Numbered from the stretch's first letter, positions 1 through 6,297 are shown. The stretch is 6,994 bases of DNA from an uncultured Anaerolineaceae bacterium (GCA_937967805.1 CALBTC010000010.1:1-6994); one strand, 5' to 3'. Notes: generated by a model from the sequence alone, not told the origin. Numbers and translations: made by a program.

Positions 1-13
1 GATTTACATTAGG

Positions 14-34
14 TCAAAGGGCTGGCCCCTTTGA
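14..34. promoter_or_regulatory. Hairpin upstream of the GNAT gene
   Basis: A perfect 8-bp inverted repeat, TCAAAGGG (14-21) and CCCTTTGA (27-34), encloses a 5-base loop. It lies 15 bases before the ribosome binding site of the acetyltransferase gene. No clear T-tract follows on the + strand, so it is not a textbook terminator. It could be the end of an upstream transcript, an operator, or a leader hairpin. The window starts too close to it to decide. Confidence 0.45.
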
Positions 35-48
35 TATTCATATTATAC

Positions 49-54
49 GAGGAG
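49..54 (+). promoter_or_regulatory. Ribosome binding site of the GNAT gene
   Basis: GAGGAG lies 7 bases before the ATG at 62. This is a near-ideal Shine-Dalgarno match and spacing, and it fixes the start of the acetyltransferase. Confidence 0.85.
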
Positions 55-61
55 ATCAATC

Positions 62-994
62 ATGAGCAACAATCTAAAAACTGTAAAAGCAGTGAATCCT
101 GCCAACATAGATACAAACGGAAACAAGGCAGCGGAAAAAAAGATAAGCTTGCGACAAGGTCGCGTTGAAGATGCACACATCACCGGAACTATCTGTTACG
201 AAGCATTCAATGCCATTGCCGGTCAGCACAACTTTCCTCCAGATTTCCCAACATCGGAAGTGGCGGCAGGTTTAATGTCGGTCTTATTCTCGCACCCGAA
301 TGTTTATTCGGTCATTGCCGAGCTTGATGGTCAGGTTGTCGGCAGCAACTTCCTATGGGAAACCGCAGTCATCGCCGGCGTCGGTCCGATCACCGTGTCG
401 CCAACAGCGCAAAATGGACACATCGGCAGACAGTTGATGGAAGACGTCCTGGCCCGCGCCAAACAGCAAGCCTTTGCCGGAGTCCGTTTGGTGCAGGCAG
501 CCTACCATAACCGTTCGCTATCCTTGTATACCAAGTTGGGCTTTGTCGCCCGGGAGCCTCTGTCGGTCTTGCAAGGTCCAGCACTCGGCCTAAAAATGCC
601 CGGTTGCACTGTCCGAATGGCTACGGCCGTTGATCTTGAAGCCGGCAACCAACTCTACTTCAAGGTGCATGGATTCACCCGTGAGCAGGAGTTCATTGAT
701 GCCATTCAGCAGGGAACGGCCACTGTTGTTGAGCGCAATGGACGGCTCACTGGCTATACTACATCCATTGGATTCTTGGGATATGCAGTCGCTGAAAGCA
801 ACGATGATTTGAAGGCCCTCATCGGCGCGGCACCTGCCTTTTCAGGGCCTGGGTTTCTTCTGCCAACGCGTAACACTGCCTTGTTCCGGTGGTGTCTGGA
901 AAATGGGTTGCGGGTTGTCCAGCCCATGACTCTAATGAGTATGGGGCTTTACAATGAGCCGGCGGGCGCCTATCTGCCTTCAGTCATTTACTAA
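62..994 (+). CDS. Two-domain GNAT-family N-acetyltransferase
   Basis: A 310-residue cytoplasmic acyl-CoA-dependent acetyltransferase; the substrate cannot be read from the sequence. Residues 1-28 are a polar Lys/Asn-rich extension. The first GNAT fold covers about 29-180. Its acetyl-CoA motif A is seen as QNGHIG at 117-122 after the strand VGPITVSP (107-114), matching the Q/R-x-x-G-x-G/A pattern, and its motif B as YTKLGF at 156-161. Residues about 183-310 form a second, degenerate GNAT-like domain that starts with a TVRMAT strand and ends in G-x-YLPSVIY. This resembles the C-terminal domain of known two-domain acetyltransferases, where the second half does not carry the standard CoA loop. 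The start is supported by GAGGAG 7 bases upstream. The gene runs convergently into the STAND regulator and shares CTAA with its stop. The family is firm and the reaction partner unknown. Confidence 0.92.
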   Translation: MSNNLKTVKAVNPANIDTNGNKAAEKKISLRQGRVEDAHITGTICYEAFNAIAGQHNFPPDFPTSEVAAGLMSVLFSHPNVYSVIAELDGQVVGSNFLWETAVIAGVGPITVSPTAQNGHIGRQLMEDVLARAKQQAFAGVRLVQAAYHNRSLSLYTKLGFVAREPLSVLQGPALGLKMPGCTVRMATAVDLEAGNQLYFKVHGFTREQEFIDAIQQGTATVVERNGRLTGYTTSIGFLGYAVAESNDDLKALIGAAPAFSGPGFLLPTRNTALFRWCLENGLRVVQPMTLMSMGLYNEPAGAYLPSVIY

Positions 995-3900
995 ATAGGC
1001 AGCCAGAATGCGTCTGAGATAGCCTGTGATAAAGAGATAGCCTGGCCCTCATCCCAGTTTACCACAAATGTTTCCTGGTCCAACGCAGCCTGGATGAGGG
1101 CCAAACTCCTTTCATATTCCACCTGGTCTGCCGGCCACCACGAAGCGCCGGAGGTACAAATCTGTGACTCGGCAGCAGCCAGGAGACGCACAGCTTGTTG
1201 CGGCCGGTCCTGGCGAATCGCCAGGCCGGCCAGACCGGCCAAACATTCGGCCATGCCTCGCTTGTTGCCCAGCTCCTGAAAGATGTTCAGGCCTTCCTTA
1301 AAATTCGCTGCGGCTTGCTCATAATCCAATTGATGCAGGGCCACAAAACCCAAATTGTGCAGCGCGCGGGCGACATCCGACCTGGCTTTCATGCTCTGAA
1401 ACAAGGTCTGACTTTCCTCATAGCTGGTCCGGGCCTGCTCGTAATCACCTTGAATGCGGGCTAATTCACCCAGGTTGTTCAAGACATTGGCCATCAACCA
1501 GCGCTCGTTATGGCTTTTTGCCACAGTTTCAGCCTGTTCCAGCCAGTTTCGGGCGCTTTTATAGTTCCCCTGGGCGATGGCCACGTTTCCCAGATTGAGC
1601 AGCGAGTCGCCGATGATCCACCATAACTCGAGCCGTTTACCGATTGCCAGAGATTCTTCAAATTTGGCTTGGGCTACGGCCGTATCCCCCTGATACAGCG
1701 CCAAAACCCCCCGACCCAACAGCGTAATTGCCAGCCGTCGTTCATCTCCCAACTCACGGAAAATGGCAATACCATCTTGTAGACATTGGCCGGCTTCCAC
1801 CATATCACCCTGCCATAAGGCAAGCGAGCCGCTGCCCATCAGGAATGAAGCGTGACCTACTGTATAGCGCGTTTTGTCGATTAAGGCCGTGAATCGCCGG
1901 CACCACGCCTGGCCCTCACTCAAATAACTGCGCTGGTACCAGAACCAGTACAAAACGCCAACCATACGCAGGCCTAATTCGACTTCGCCAGGTTTTGCCA
2001 GGCTCCAGGCCAGCATAGCCCGTAAATTATCATGTTCTTCCTCTGCCCAATCCAGCCGAAGGCCTGAATAGAAGTGCAGTTTTTGCCCAATCTGGTCCAG
2101 TTGGTCGGCAAAGTAGGTGGCGTGTTCTTGCTGCAAAGATTCTAATTGACCGCTTTCGACCAACCGCTCCAGGGCATATTCTCGGATAGTCTCTAGCATC
2201 TTGAATCTCGACTGGCCGTTGTTGTTACCTTGCTGCACCAGCAGGCTATTGTTAAGCAGTGATGTTACCCCTTCTAGCATGTCCCACTCAGGTTCAGCCG
2301 TATCAGATGAAAAGCCAATCGCCGGGAGATTATTAGAACTGCAAATGACTTCAGCGGTTTCCAGCGTAAAGCCGCCCACAAATACAGCCAGACGGCTGAA
2401 CAAAGCCTGCTCGGTTGGGTTGAGCAAACTATAGCTCCAATCGATCGTGTTACGCAGCGTCTGCTGGCGGGTGGGCACATCCTGAGGGCCGCCGGTTAGC
2501 ACCTTTAAACGATGGCTTAACCGTGTTAGTAACGCTTGCGGCGGCAGCAGCTTGACACGGGCGGCGGCCAGTTCAATCGCCAGCGGAATCCCATCCAGCC
2601 GATGGCAAATTTCGGCGACAATTGGTGCATTTTCGGCCGTCAATGTAAACCCCGTAAAGGTCGCCTGCGCCCGCTCGACAAACAACTTAACGGCCTCAGA
2701 TTGGCATAATAGCTGAAATGAACAGGCCTGGGTCAGGTCCGGCAGTTTCATGGGCGGCACCAGGTATTCGTACTCCCCCTGCAACCGCAGCAAGGTGCGA
2801 CTGGTAACCAGCAGTTTAAGCCGGGGCGCGCTCGCCAGAAGTTCTGCCAGGATGGGGGCTGCGGCCACAATCTGCTCGAAGTTATCCAGCACCAGGAGCA
2901 ACTGTTTCTCTTGCAGCGTACTTTTCAAAATTTGCAGCAAGGGTTGGCCGCCCCCTTCGCGTATATCCAACTGCCGGGCAATAGGGGAGACAAGCAGTTG
3001 AGGATCGCTCAGACTGGCCAGCGGTACAAAAAAGACACCATCGGCAAAAGCGTCTTGCAATTCGGCGGCGACCTGTAAGCTTAAGCGGGTCTTGCCAATG
3101 CCGCCCAGGCCGATAATTGTGAGCAAGCGACAGTCTGGATCGAGCAGGCGCCGGACAACATCGGCAACTTCTTTTTCACGGCCAATAAACGGCGTTGCCG
3201 GCACTGGAATAGGGGATGGCTGCCAACCTTTAGGCGCCGTATCGCCCGGTGCAAAATGCATTGGCTCCAGACGCAGCAGCTGCAAATAAGTTTCCTGGGT
3301 AGTGGCTGCCGGGTCTACACCTAGCTCTCGCCGCAGCACAGTTGTGAGGGTCTGGTAGGTGCGCCGGACGCCGGTCCGGTCACCACTCAAGGCCTGTAAG
3401 CGCATCAACAGCACTGCGGCCGTTTCGTCAAAGGGATCGTGCTGCAATAAGCGCTGGCAGTAGTGGGCGGCTGTTCGGACCTCTTGCTGGTCTTCTAGCA
3501 AGGTAATCAGCTGACGCAGCGCCGCCAGGTAACGCTGCAACAGCTCCTCGCGGATAGGAATAAGCCAGTCGTCATAATTTCCCGGCAGCAAGTCACCCTG
3601 GTAGAGGGAAACGGCCGTTTCCAAACATTGCCGCACCGTCGCCGCGTCCTCGGCCCGACTGGCCTCCTGCAGAGCGGCTTCAAAACGAGCCACGTCCAAA
3701 TCATAATCGGCCTGGCGCTGCCATTGAATGGTCGCCGAGTCGCTCAGAAGATAAGCGTCGGCATCAGGCAACAACTGGCGCAATGTATGCCACAGATTGC
3801 GTAAATTTGTGCGCGCCTGGCCTTCTGTTGAATCTGGCCATAGTAAATAGGCCAGATGGCGGCGCGGCTGCGGGACACCCCGGTGAAGCAGCAAAAAAGC

Positions 3901-4017
3901 AAACAACGACTGCGGGCGATCGGCATGTAGTCCGGCAATCGGTTGACCATCATAAAGAAACTGAAACTCGCCCAGCAGGCGAATTTGTAATCTGCTAGAG
4001 ACCGTTTCCTGAAACAT
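991..4017 (-). CDS. AfsR/SARP-like STAND regulator (BTAD, NB-ARC, TPR)
   Basis: A 1008-residue putative transcriptional regulator. Residues about 10-100 resemble the OmpR-like winged helix of SARP proteins (strand QIRLLGEFQF, then LAYLLWPDS and ARTNLRNLWHTLR). Residues about 105-250 form the BTAD helical domain (YDLDVARFEAAL, YQGDLLPG, ELGVDPAATTQETY). An NB-ARC-type ATPase follows, with Walker A GLGGIGKT (303-310), Walker B LLLVLDNFE (373-381), VTSR (404-407) and the GIPLAIELAA motif (476-485). A winged-helix region with LRNTIDWSYSLL lies at about 521-555, and MLETIREYALERL at 607-619. From about 720 to 950 there are TPR-type helical repeats with a period near 40 (LGELARIQGDYEQA, LGFVALHQLDYEQA). 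No C-terminal LuxR helix-turn-helix is seen, so DNA binding should come from the N-terminus. Family knowledge says such STAND proteins are ATP-dependent switches with TPR sensors; the ligand here is unknown. The ATG at 4017 follows AGAGGG (4027-4032) by 9 bases. It is divergent from the cupin, a candidate target. Confidence 0.95.
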   Translation of the reverse strand: MFQETVSSRLQIRLLGEFQFLYDGQPIAGLHADRPQSLFAFLLLHRGVPQPRRHLAYLLWPDSTEGQARTNLRNLWHTLRQLLPDADAYLLSDSATIQWQRQADYDLDVARFEAALQEASRAEDAATVRQCLETAVSLYQGDLLPGNYDDWLIPIREELLQRYLAALRQLITLLEDQQEVRTAAHYCQRLLQHDPFDETAAVLLMRLQALSGDRTGVRRTYQTLTTVLRRELGVDPAATTQETYLQLLRLEPMHFAPGDTAPKGWQPSPIPVPATPFIGREKEVADVVRRLLDPDCRLLTIIGLGGIGKTRLSLQVAAELQDAFADGVFFVPLASLSDPQLLVSPIARQLDIREGGGQPLLQILKSTLQEKQLLLVLDNFEQIVAAAPILAELLASAPRLKLLVTSRTLLRLQGEYEYLVPPMKLPDLTQACSFQLLCQSEAVKLFVERAQATFTGFTLTAENAPIVAEICHRLDGIPLAIELAAARVKLLPPQALLTRLSHRLKVLTGGPQDVPTRQQTLRNTIDWSYSLLNPTEQALFSRLAVFVGGFTLETAEVICSSNNLPAIGFSSDTAEPEWDMLEGVTSLLNNSLLVQQGNNNGQSRFKMLETIREYALERLVESGQLESLQQEHATYFADQLDQIGQKLHFYSGLRLDWAEEEHDNLRAMLAWSLAKPGEVELGLRMVGVLYWFWYQRSYLSEGQAWCRRFTALIDKTRYTVGHASFLMGSGSLALWQGDMVEAGQCLQDGIAIFRELGDERRLAITLLGRGVLALYQGDTAVAQAKFEESLAIGKRLELWWIIGDSLLNLGNVAIAQGNYKSARNWLEQAETVAKSHNERWLMANVLNNLGELARIQGDYEQARTSYEESQTLFQSMKARSDVARALHNLGFVALHQLDYEQAAANFKEGLNIFQELGNKRGMAECLAGLAGLAIRQDRPQQAVRLLAAAESQICTSGASWWPADQVEYERSLALIQAALDQETFVVNWDEGQAISLSQAISDAFWLPI
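1202..1231. repeat. Strong intragenic inverted repeat
   Basis: The arm at 1202-1215 (GGCCGGTCCTGGCG) pairs with 1219-1231 (CGCCAGGCCGGCC), giving 13 base pairs with one bulged T at 1208 and a 3-base loop. It sits inside the 3' part of the STAND regulator gene, where it encodes the LAIRQDRP region. It may simply reflect GC-rich codons for Gly-Leu-Ala and Arg-Pro, or it may affect the mRNA. Confidence 0.5.
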
Positions 4018-4026
4018 ATTGTTCTG

Positions 4027-4032
4027 CCCTCT
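4027..4032 (-). promoter_or_regulatory. Ribosome binding site of the STAND regulator
   Basis: On the minus strand AGAGGG lies 9 bases before the ATG at 4017, supporting this start over later methionines. Confidence 0.65.
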
Positions 4033-4045
4033 TCAAGCGCCCGGC

Positions 4046-4069
4046 TCCCAAGATTTTGGGGTCTTGGGA
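4046..4069 (-). promoter_or_regulatory. Leader hairpin of the STAND regulator
   Basis: TCCCAAGA (4046-4053) and TCTTGGGA (4062-4069) form a perfect 8-bp inverted repeat with an 8-base loop. It falls between the predicted promoter (4087-4115) and the start codon at 4017, so it would be transcribed in the 5' leader. It could be an mRNA structure or a second operator. It has no T-tract on the minus strand, so it is not a classical attenuator. Confidence 0.5.
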
Positions 4070-4086
4070 AATTGCCTGAGGTGCAA

Positions 4087-4115
4087 ATTTTAACATGAAA
4101 TAATTGTCATGTAAA
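4087..4115 (-). promoter_or_regulatory. Sigma70-type promoter for the STAND regulator
   Basis: On the minus strand a -35 box TTTACA (4110-4115) and a -10 box TAAAAT (4087-4092) are separated by exactly 17 bases. Each matches the consensus at five of six positions. Transcription would begin near 4080, giving a leader of roughly 63 bases. Confidence 0.6.
4093..4112. promoter_or_regulatory. Candidate operator within the promoter spacer
   Basis: ACATGA (4093-4098) and TCATGT (4107-4112) form a dyad with an 8-base centre. It fills the spacer of the predicted STAND promoter and reaches into its -35 box, the classic position for repression. The size, 20 bp with 6-bp arms, suits a dimeric helix-turn-helix protein. 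A direct repeat ATGTAA at 4109-4114 and 4118-4123 (period 9) overlaps it. The binding protein is unknown; the SARP-like regulator itself is one candidate. Confidence 0.45.
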
Positions 4116-4194
4116 TAATGTAAGTTTAAGCGAGGCGCATTTTGAAACGCTTGCCAAACGATCTGTCAATTATGCTTCCCCTTGAAACAAAAAT

Positions 4195-4234
4195 GGTCCC
4201 AAAAAGGACCCAAAAAACCAGGCCGACGCCGGCC
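4195..4234 (+). promoter_or_regulatory. Two small hairpins in the cupin leader
   Basis: GGTCC (4195-4199) pairs with GGACC (4206-4210) around CAAAAA, and GGCCG (4221-4225) pairs with CGGCC (4230-4234) around ACGC. The second ends 10 bases before the cupin ribosome binding site. I could not find a convincing -35/-10 pair for the cupin, so whether both are transcribed is uncertain. Confidence 0.4.
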
Positions 4235-4255
4235 AGAAACAAAAGAGGTGCATAA

Positions 4256-4756
4256 ATGAAAACGATGCAGTTTGAAGAAGAAAAGTTGAATAGTGGTTTT
4301 GTCTATTTGCCTGGCGAGGGTAAAACGATCACGGTGGCAGGTGAAAACATCACGTTCAAAGCAGTTAGCGAAGATACCAAAGGTAGCTGGACGCTTATGG
4401 AGTTTGTGGTGCCACCCCACTTCTCCGGACCGCCGCCCCACTGGCACCAAAAGGAAACCGAAGGATTTTACGTCTTGTCAGGCACGCTTACGGTGCAGAT
4501 CGAAGCGCGCACTATGAGTGCCCCGTCCGGCTCCTTTGCTCTCATACCACCAGGGGTGATTCATACTTTCGCCAATCACGCGGATGAACCGGTTGCCTTT
4601 TTGTCCATTCTCTCGCCCGGCGGCTTTGAAGAATTTGTAGAAGAGCTGGCAGCCATGATGCAAAGAGAAACGACGTGGCCCCCAACAGATATGAGCCAAT
4701 ATAAGGCGCTAAACGCTAAATATGGCATGTTTAGTCCGCCCTCTCCATCGCGCTAA
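4256..4756 (+). CDS. Single-domain cupin protein
   Basis: A 166-residue cytoplasmic protein with one conserved beta-barrel cupin domain. Motif 1 is HWHQKETE (62-69) followed by G76, fitting H-x-H-x4-E-x6-G. Motif 2 spans G92 to N107 and fits G-x5-P-x-G-x2-H-x3-N exactly. The predicted metal ligands are therefore H62, H64, E69 and H103, all present, so a metal-dependent enzyme (for example dioxygenase or isomerase type) or a sensor is possible; the sequence does not say which. After the barrel, residues about 121-136 (PGGFEEFVEELAAMMQ) form a helix often seen at the end of small cupins. The start at 4256 has GAGGTG (4245-4250) 5 bases upstream; a second Met at codon 4 is less well placed. It is divergent from the STAND regulator, which suggests but does not prove control by it. 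Confidence 0.94.
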   Translation: MKTMQFEEEKLNSGFVYLPGEGKTITVAGENITFKAVSEDTKGSWTLMEFVVPPHFSGPPPHWHQKETEGFYVLSGTLTVQIEARTMSAPSGSFALIPPGVIHTFANHADEPVAFLSILSPGGFEEFVEELAAMMQRETTWPPTDMSQYKALNAKYGMFSPPSPSR

Positions 4757-4900
4757 CAAAATCATTTAGTCAAACGGCACATGAAACGGTGTGGCAAACG
4801 TTTGTCAGACGTTCATTTTGCTAAGCTTGGTTCATTACTATCAGGCAAATCACAACGTGGTTTTTCAGTAGAATCATACATGAATAGGAGCCAAACAAAC
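4757..4900. promoter_or_regulatory. Intergenic leader region of the LysM gene
   Basis: This stretch is open in the LysM frame back to an ATG at 4781, but the peptide it would add is not signal-like and has no ribosome binding site. It is read here as non-coding. It holds a 10-bp perfect palindrome CAAACGTTTG (4795-4804), overlapped by the inverted repeat AACGT (4797-4801) and ACGTT (4809-4813). A possible -10 box TAGAAT lies at 4869-4874 without a good -35 partner. No terminator is seen after the cupin, so read-through from it is possible. Confidence 0.4.
4886..4890 (+). promoter_or_regulatory. Ribosome binding site deciding the LysM start
   Basis: AGGAG lies 10 bases before the ATG at 4901. 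The upstream in-frame ATGs at 4781 and 4880 lack any comparable site, so this motif favours 4901 as the start. Confidence 0.65.
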
Positions 4901-5545
4901 ATGCTTACTTTATTATCCGGTCAAAAAAATCTTACCAGCAAAAGTCGAGACACCATCGTTGCCGCACTGCACCAATGGCAGAAGATCTCTGCCTTTTTAA
5001 TCCTTTTTGTGGCTGTGATGCTTGGGCTTGTGGCCTTGCCGACGCCAAATGCATCAGCGGCGACAACGTGCCAGGCGCAATATCTGGTGCAGCCGGGCGA
5101 CACATTGGCAAAAATTGGCCAACGGTACAACGTTTTGTGGACAAGCATTGCCCAAGCCAACAACCTGAGCAATCCTAACCGTATTTATGTGGGGCAAAAA
5201 CTATGCATTCCATCATCGAGCAACCAACCCCCACCGGCAACGCCACCACCAACGGGCACGGTGCCAACGATCAAGGTTGTTAGCGTCACGGCTAATCAGG
5301 CGGTCACCATCAGCACGGCAAACTTTCCGTCCAATCAAAAATTCGACGTGCTCATGGGCGCCTACGGCACAAAAGGGATCAACGGCACCTGGGTAACCAG
5401 CATCAACTCCGGCGCCGGCGGCACTTTCTCCACCACATTTTCCATCCCCACCGCCTGGCACGGCGCCGACAGAATTGCCATCCGCCTGCAAAATGCATCC
5501 GGTTACTACAGTTTTAACTGGTTTCATAACACGACAACCAAATAA
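4901..5545 (+). CDS. Secreted LysM-domain protein with C-terminal beta module
   Basis: A 214-residue exported protein, probably binding N-acetylglucosamine-containing glycan in the cell envelope. An unusually long polar, basic N-region (1-28) precedes a hydrophobic core (ISAFLILFVAVMLGLVAL, 29-46) and a likely signal peptidase I site after ASA (51-53). The LysM domain spans about 60-104, with YLVQPGDTLAKIG at its start and IYVGQKLCIP at its end. C57 and C102 bracket it and probably form a disulfide. C57 does not sit in a good lipobox. A Pro/Thr linker (109-120) leads to a module at 122-214 with alternating beta-like segments, a Gly-rich SGAGGTFSTTF stretch (170-180) and an aromatic ending YYSFNWFHN. 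I have the impression that this module recurs in Anaerolineae secreted proteins, but its function is unknown to me. A longer form starting at 4781 (254 residues) is possible but has no ribosome binding site. No catalytic hydrolase domain is present. It converges on the PadR gene with a 6-bp gap. Confidence 0.9.
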   Translation: MLTLLSGQKNLTSKSRDTIVAALHQWQKISAFLILFVAVMLGLVALPTPNASAATTCQAQYLVQPGDTLAKIGQRYNVLWTSIAQANNLSNPNRIYVGQKLCIPSSSNQPPPATPPPTGTVPTIKVVSVTANQAVTISTANFPSNQKFDVLMGAYGTKGINGTWVTSINSGAGGTFSTTFSIPTAWHGADRIAIRLQNASGYYSFNWFHNTTTK

Positions 5546-5551
5546 CCGGCC

Positions 5552-6106
5552 TCATCCCTGGGTAAACCGCTCCCTGAAGTCCGGCACTTCGCCGGCATCT
5601 GGCATTGCCGTGATGACCTCACGGCAGTGCGCTAACCAATTTACATACGCTTGCTCCAACGCCACGCCAAAATCCAATGTCAGATGCTGCAACGCCAGCC
5701 AGCGGTCGTCCGGTCGGGATTCTGTCGGGGGGATGGGAATTTGCTCATAAATTGTCAATCGCCCCTGGTGGGCAGCAAGCTGCTGCTCGACCAGGCGCAG
5801 CAGGTCGGCACGCGGAATTTCCTGACCAAAAAAGAGCTGCACCAGCAGCGGATCGCGCAATGTTGGTATCGCCTGATCCGATTTGAGCCAGCTATCCAGT
5901 GCGTCCCGTCCCGCCTGCGTAATCGCATATACTTTGCGGTCTGGTCGGGTTTGTTGGGCCTCAAGGGTCACCGTCACTAAATCATCGTCAGCCAGCCTGT
6001 TCAGGGTGCGGTAAATCTGGCTCTGGTCGGCCGGCCAAAAGTGACATACGGTGGCGTCAAATGCCTGATGCTTTAGATCGTAGCCCGTCATGGGCATCAC
6101 GTTCAA
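5552..6106 (-). CDS. PadR-family transcriptional regulator, start uncertain
   Basis: A 184-residue product if translation begins at the TTG at 6106. The PadR winged helix is seen from PMTGYDLK (5-12) through the recognition helix SQIYRTLNRL (29-38) to the wing and following helix (DRKVYAITQAGRDAL, 56-70). The C-terminal part (about 84-165, from RDPLLVQLFFGQ) is helical and fits the Vir_act_alpha_C dimerisation domain of the longer PadR subgroup. Such proteins are usually dimeric repressors, often of transporters or stress genes. Oddly, the family's conserved first helix continues upstream of the TTG: codons for RFAILGI lie at 6107-6127 in frame, directly preceded by a TGA (6128-6130) with no ATG, GTG or TTG between. 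Either translation starts at TTG (an AGG is 4 bases upstream) and the helix is clipped, or a one-base indel has broken the true start. ATG codons at 6097 and 6091 are further alternatives. Confidence 0.85.
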   Translation of the reverse strand: MNVMPMTGYDLKHQAFDATVCHFWPADQSQIYRTLNRLADDDLVTVTLEAQQTRPDRKVYAITQAGRDALDSWLKSDQAIPTLRDPLLVQLFFGQEIPRADLLRLVEQQLAAHQGRLTIYEQIPIPPTESRPDDRWLALQHLTLDFGVALEQAYVNWLAHCREVITAMPDAGEVPDFRERFTQG

Positions 6107-6142
6107 AATGCCTAAAATGGCAAACCGTCACGCACGTCTGGC

Positions 6143-6234
6143 ACAGGGTACATTCTGTGGAGAGCACGCGCTGCCCGGCATGGACGTACCCTGTTAAGTT
6201 GTTATAGGATACGTCCCATATGGTTACGGCCGTA
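6143..6234. promoter_or_regulatory. Cluster of inverted repeats upstream of padR-like gene
   Basis: Within this stretch ACAGGGTAC (6143-6151) is mirrored perfectly by GTACCCTGT (6186-6194). GGACGTA (6182-6188) is mirrored by TACGTCC (6210-6216). CCATATGG (6216-6223) and TACGGCCGTA (6225-6234) are perfect palindromes. On the minus strand a -10-like TATAAC occurs at 6201-6206 without a clear -35 box. The position, 40-130 bases upstream of the PadR gene, suits an autoregulated promoter. No coding function could be supported here. Confidence 0.45.
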
Positions 6235-6297
6235 GTGAGCAATATCATCTGCGGCAAAGCCGAATGTCATGGAGGCCGCCACCGACAGCCAACTGAA

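Noticed and set aside
4104..4130. Possible + strand promoter TTGTCA with TTTAAG for the cupin
   Set aside because: The -35 box is good but the spacer is only 15 bases and the -10 match is poor, so it was not listed as a promoter.
4166..4450. Minus-strand 94-codon frame opposite the cupin start
   Set aside because: It is antisense to a well-supported cupin; no family features and no ribosome binding site.
5213..5527. Minus-strand 104-codon Gly/Ala-rich frame opposite the LysM gene
   Set aside because: It is a shadow of the LysM C-terminal module, with low-complexity composition typical of antisense reading.
5651..5980. Plus-strand 109-codon frame opposite the PadR gene
   Set aside because: It is antisense to a PadR gene with clear family motifs; no start signal.
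6057..6257. Minus-strand 66-codon frame with a Cys-rich CTLCQTC stretch, ferredoxin-like at first sight
   Set aside because: It overlaps the PadR gene in another frame and has only a partial Cys pattern; the Cys codons come from the inverted-repeat region, and no ribosome binding site is seen.
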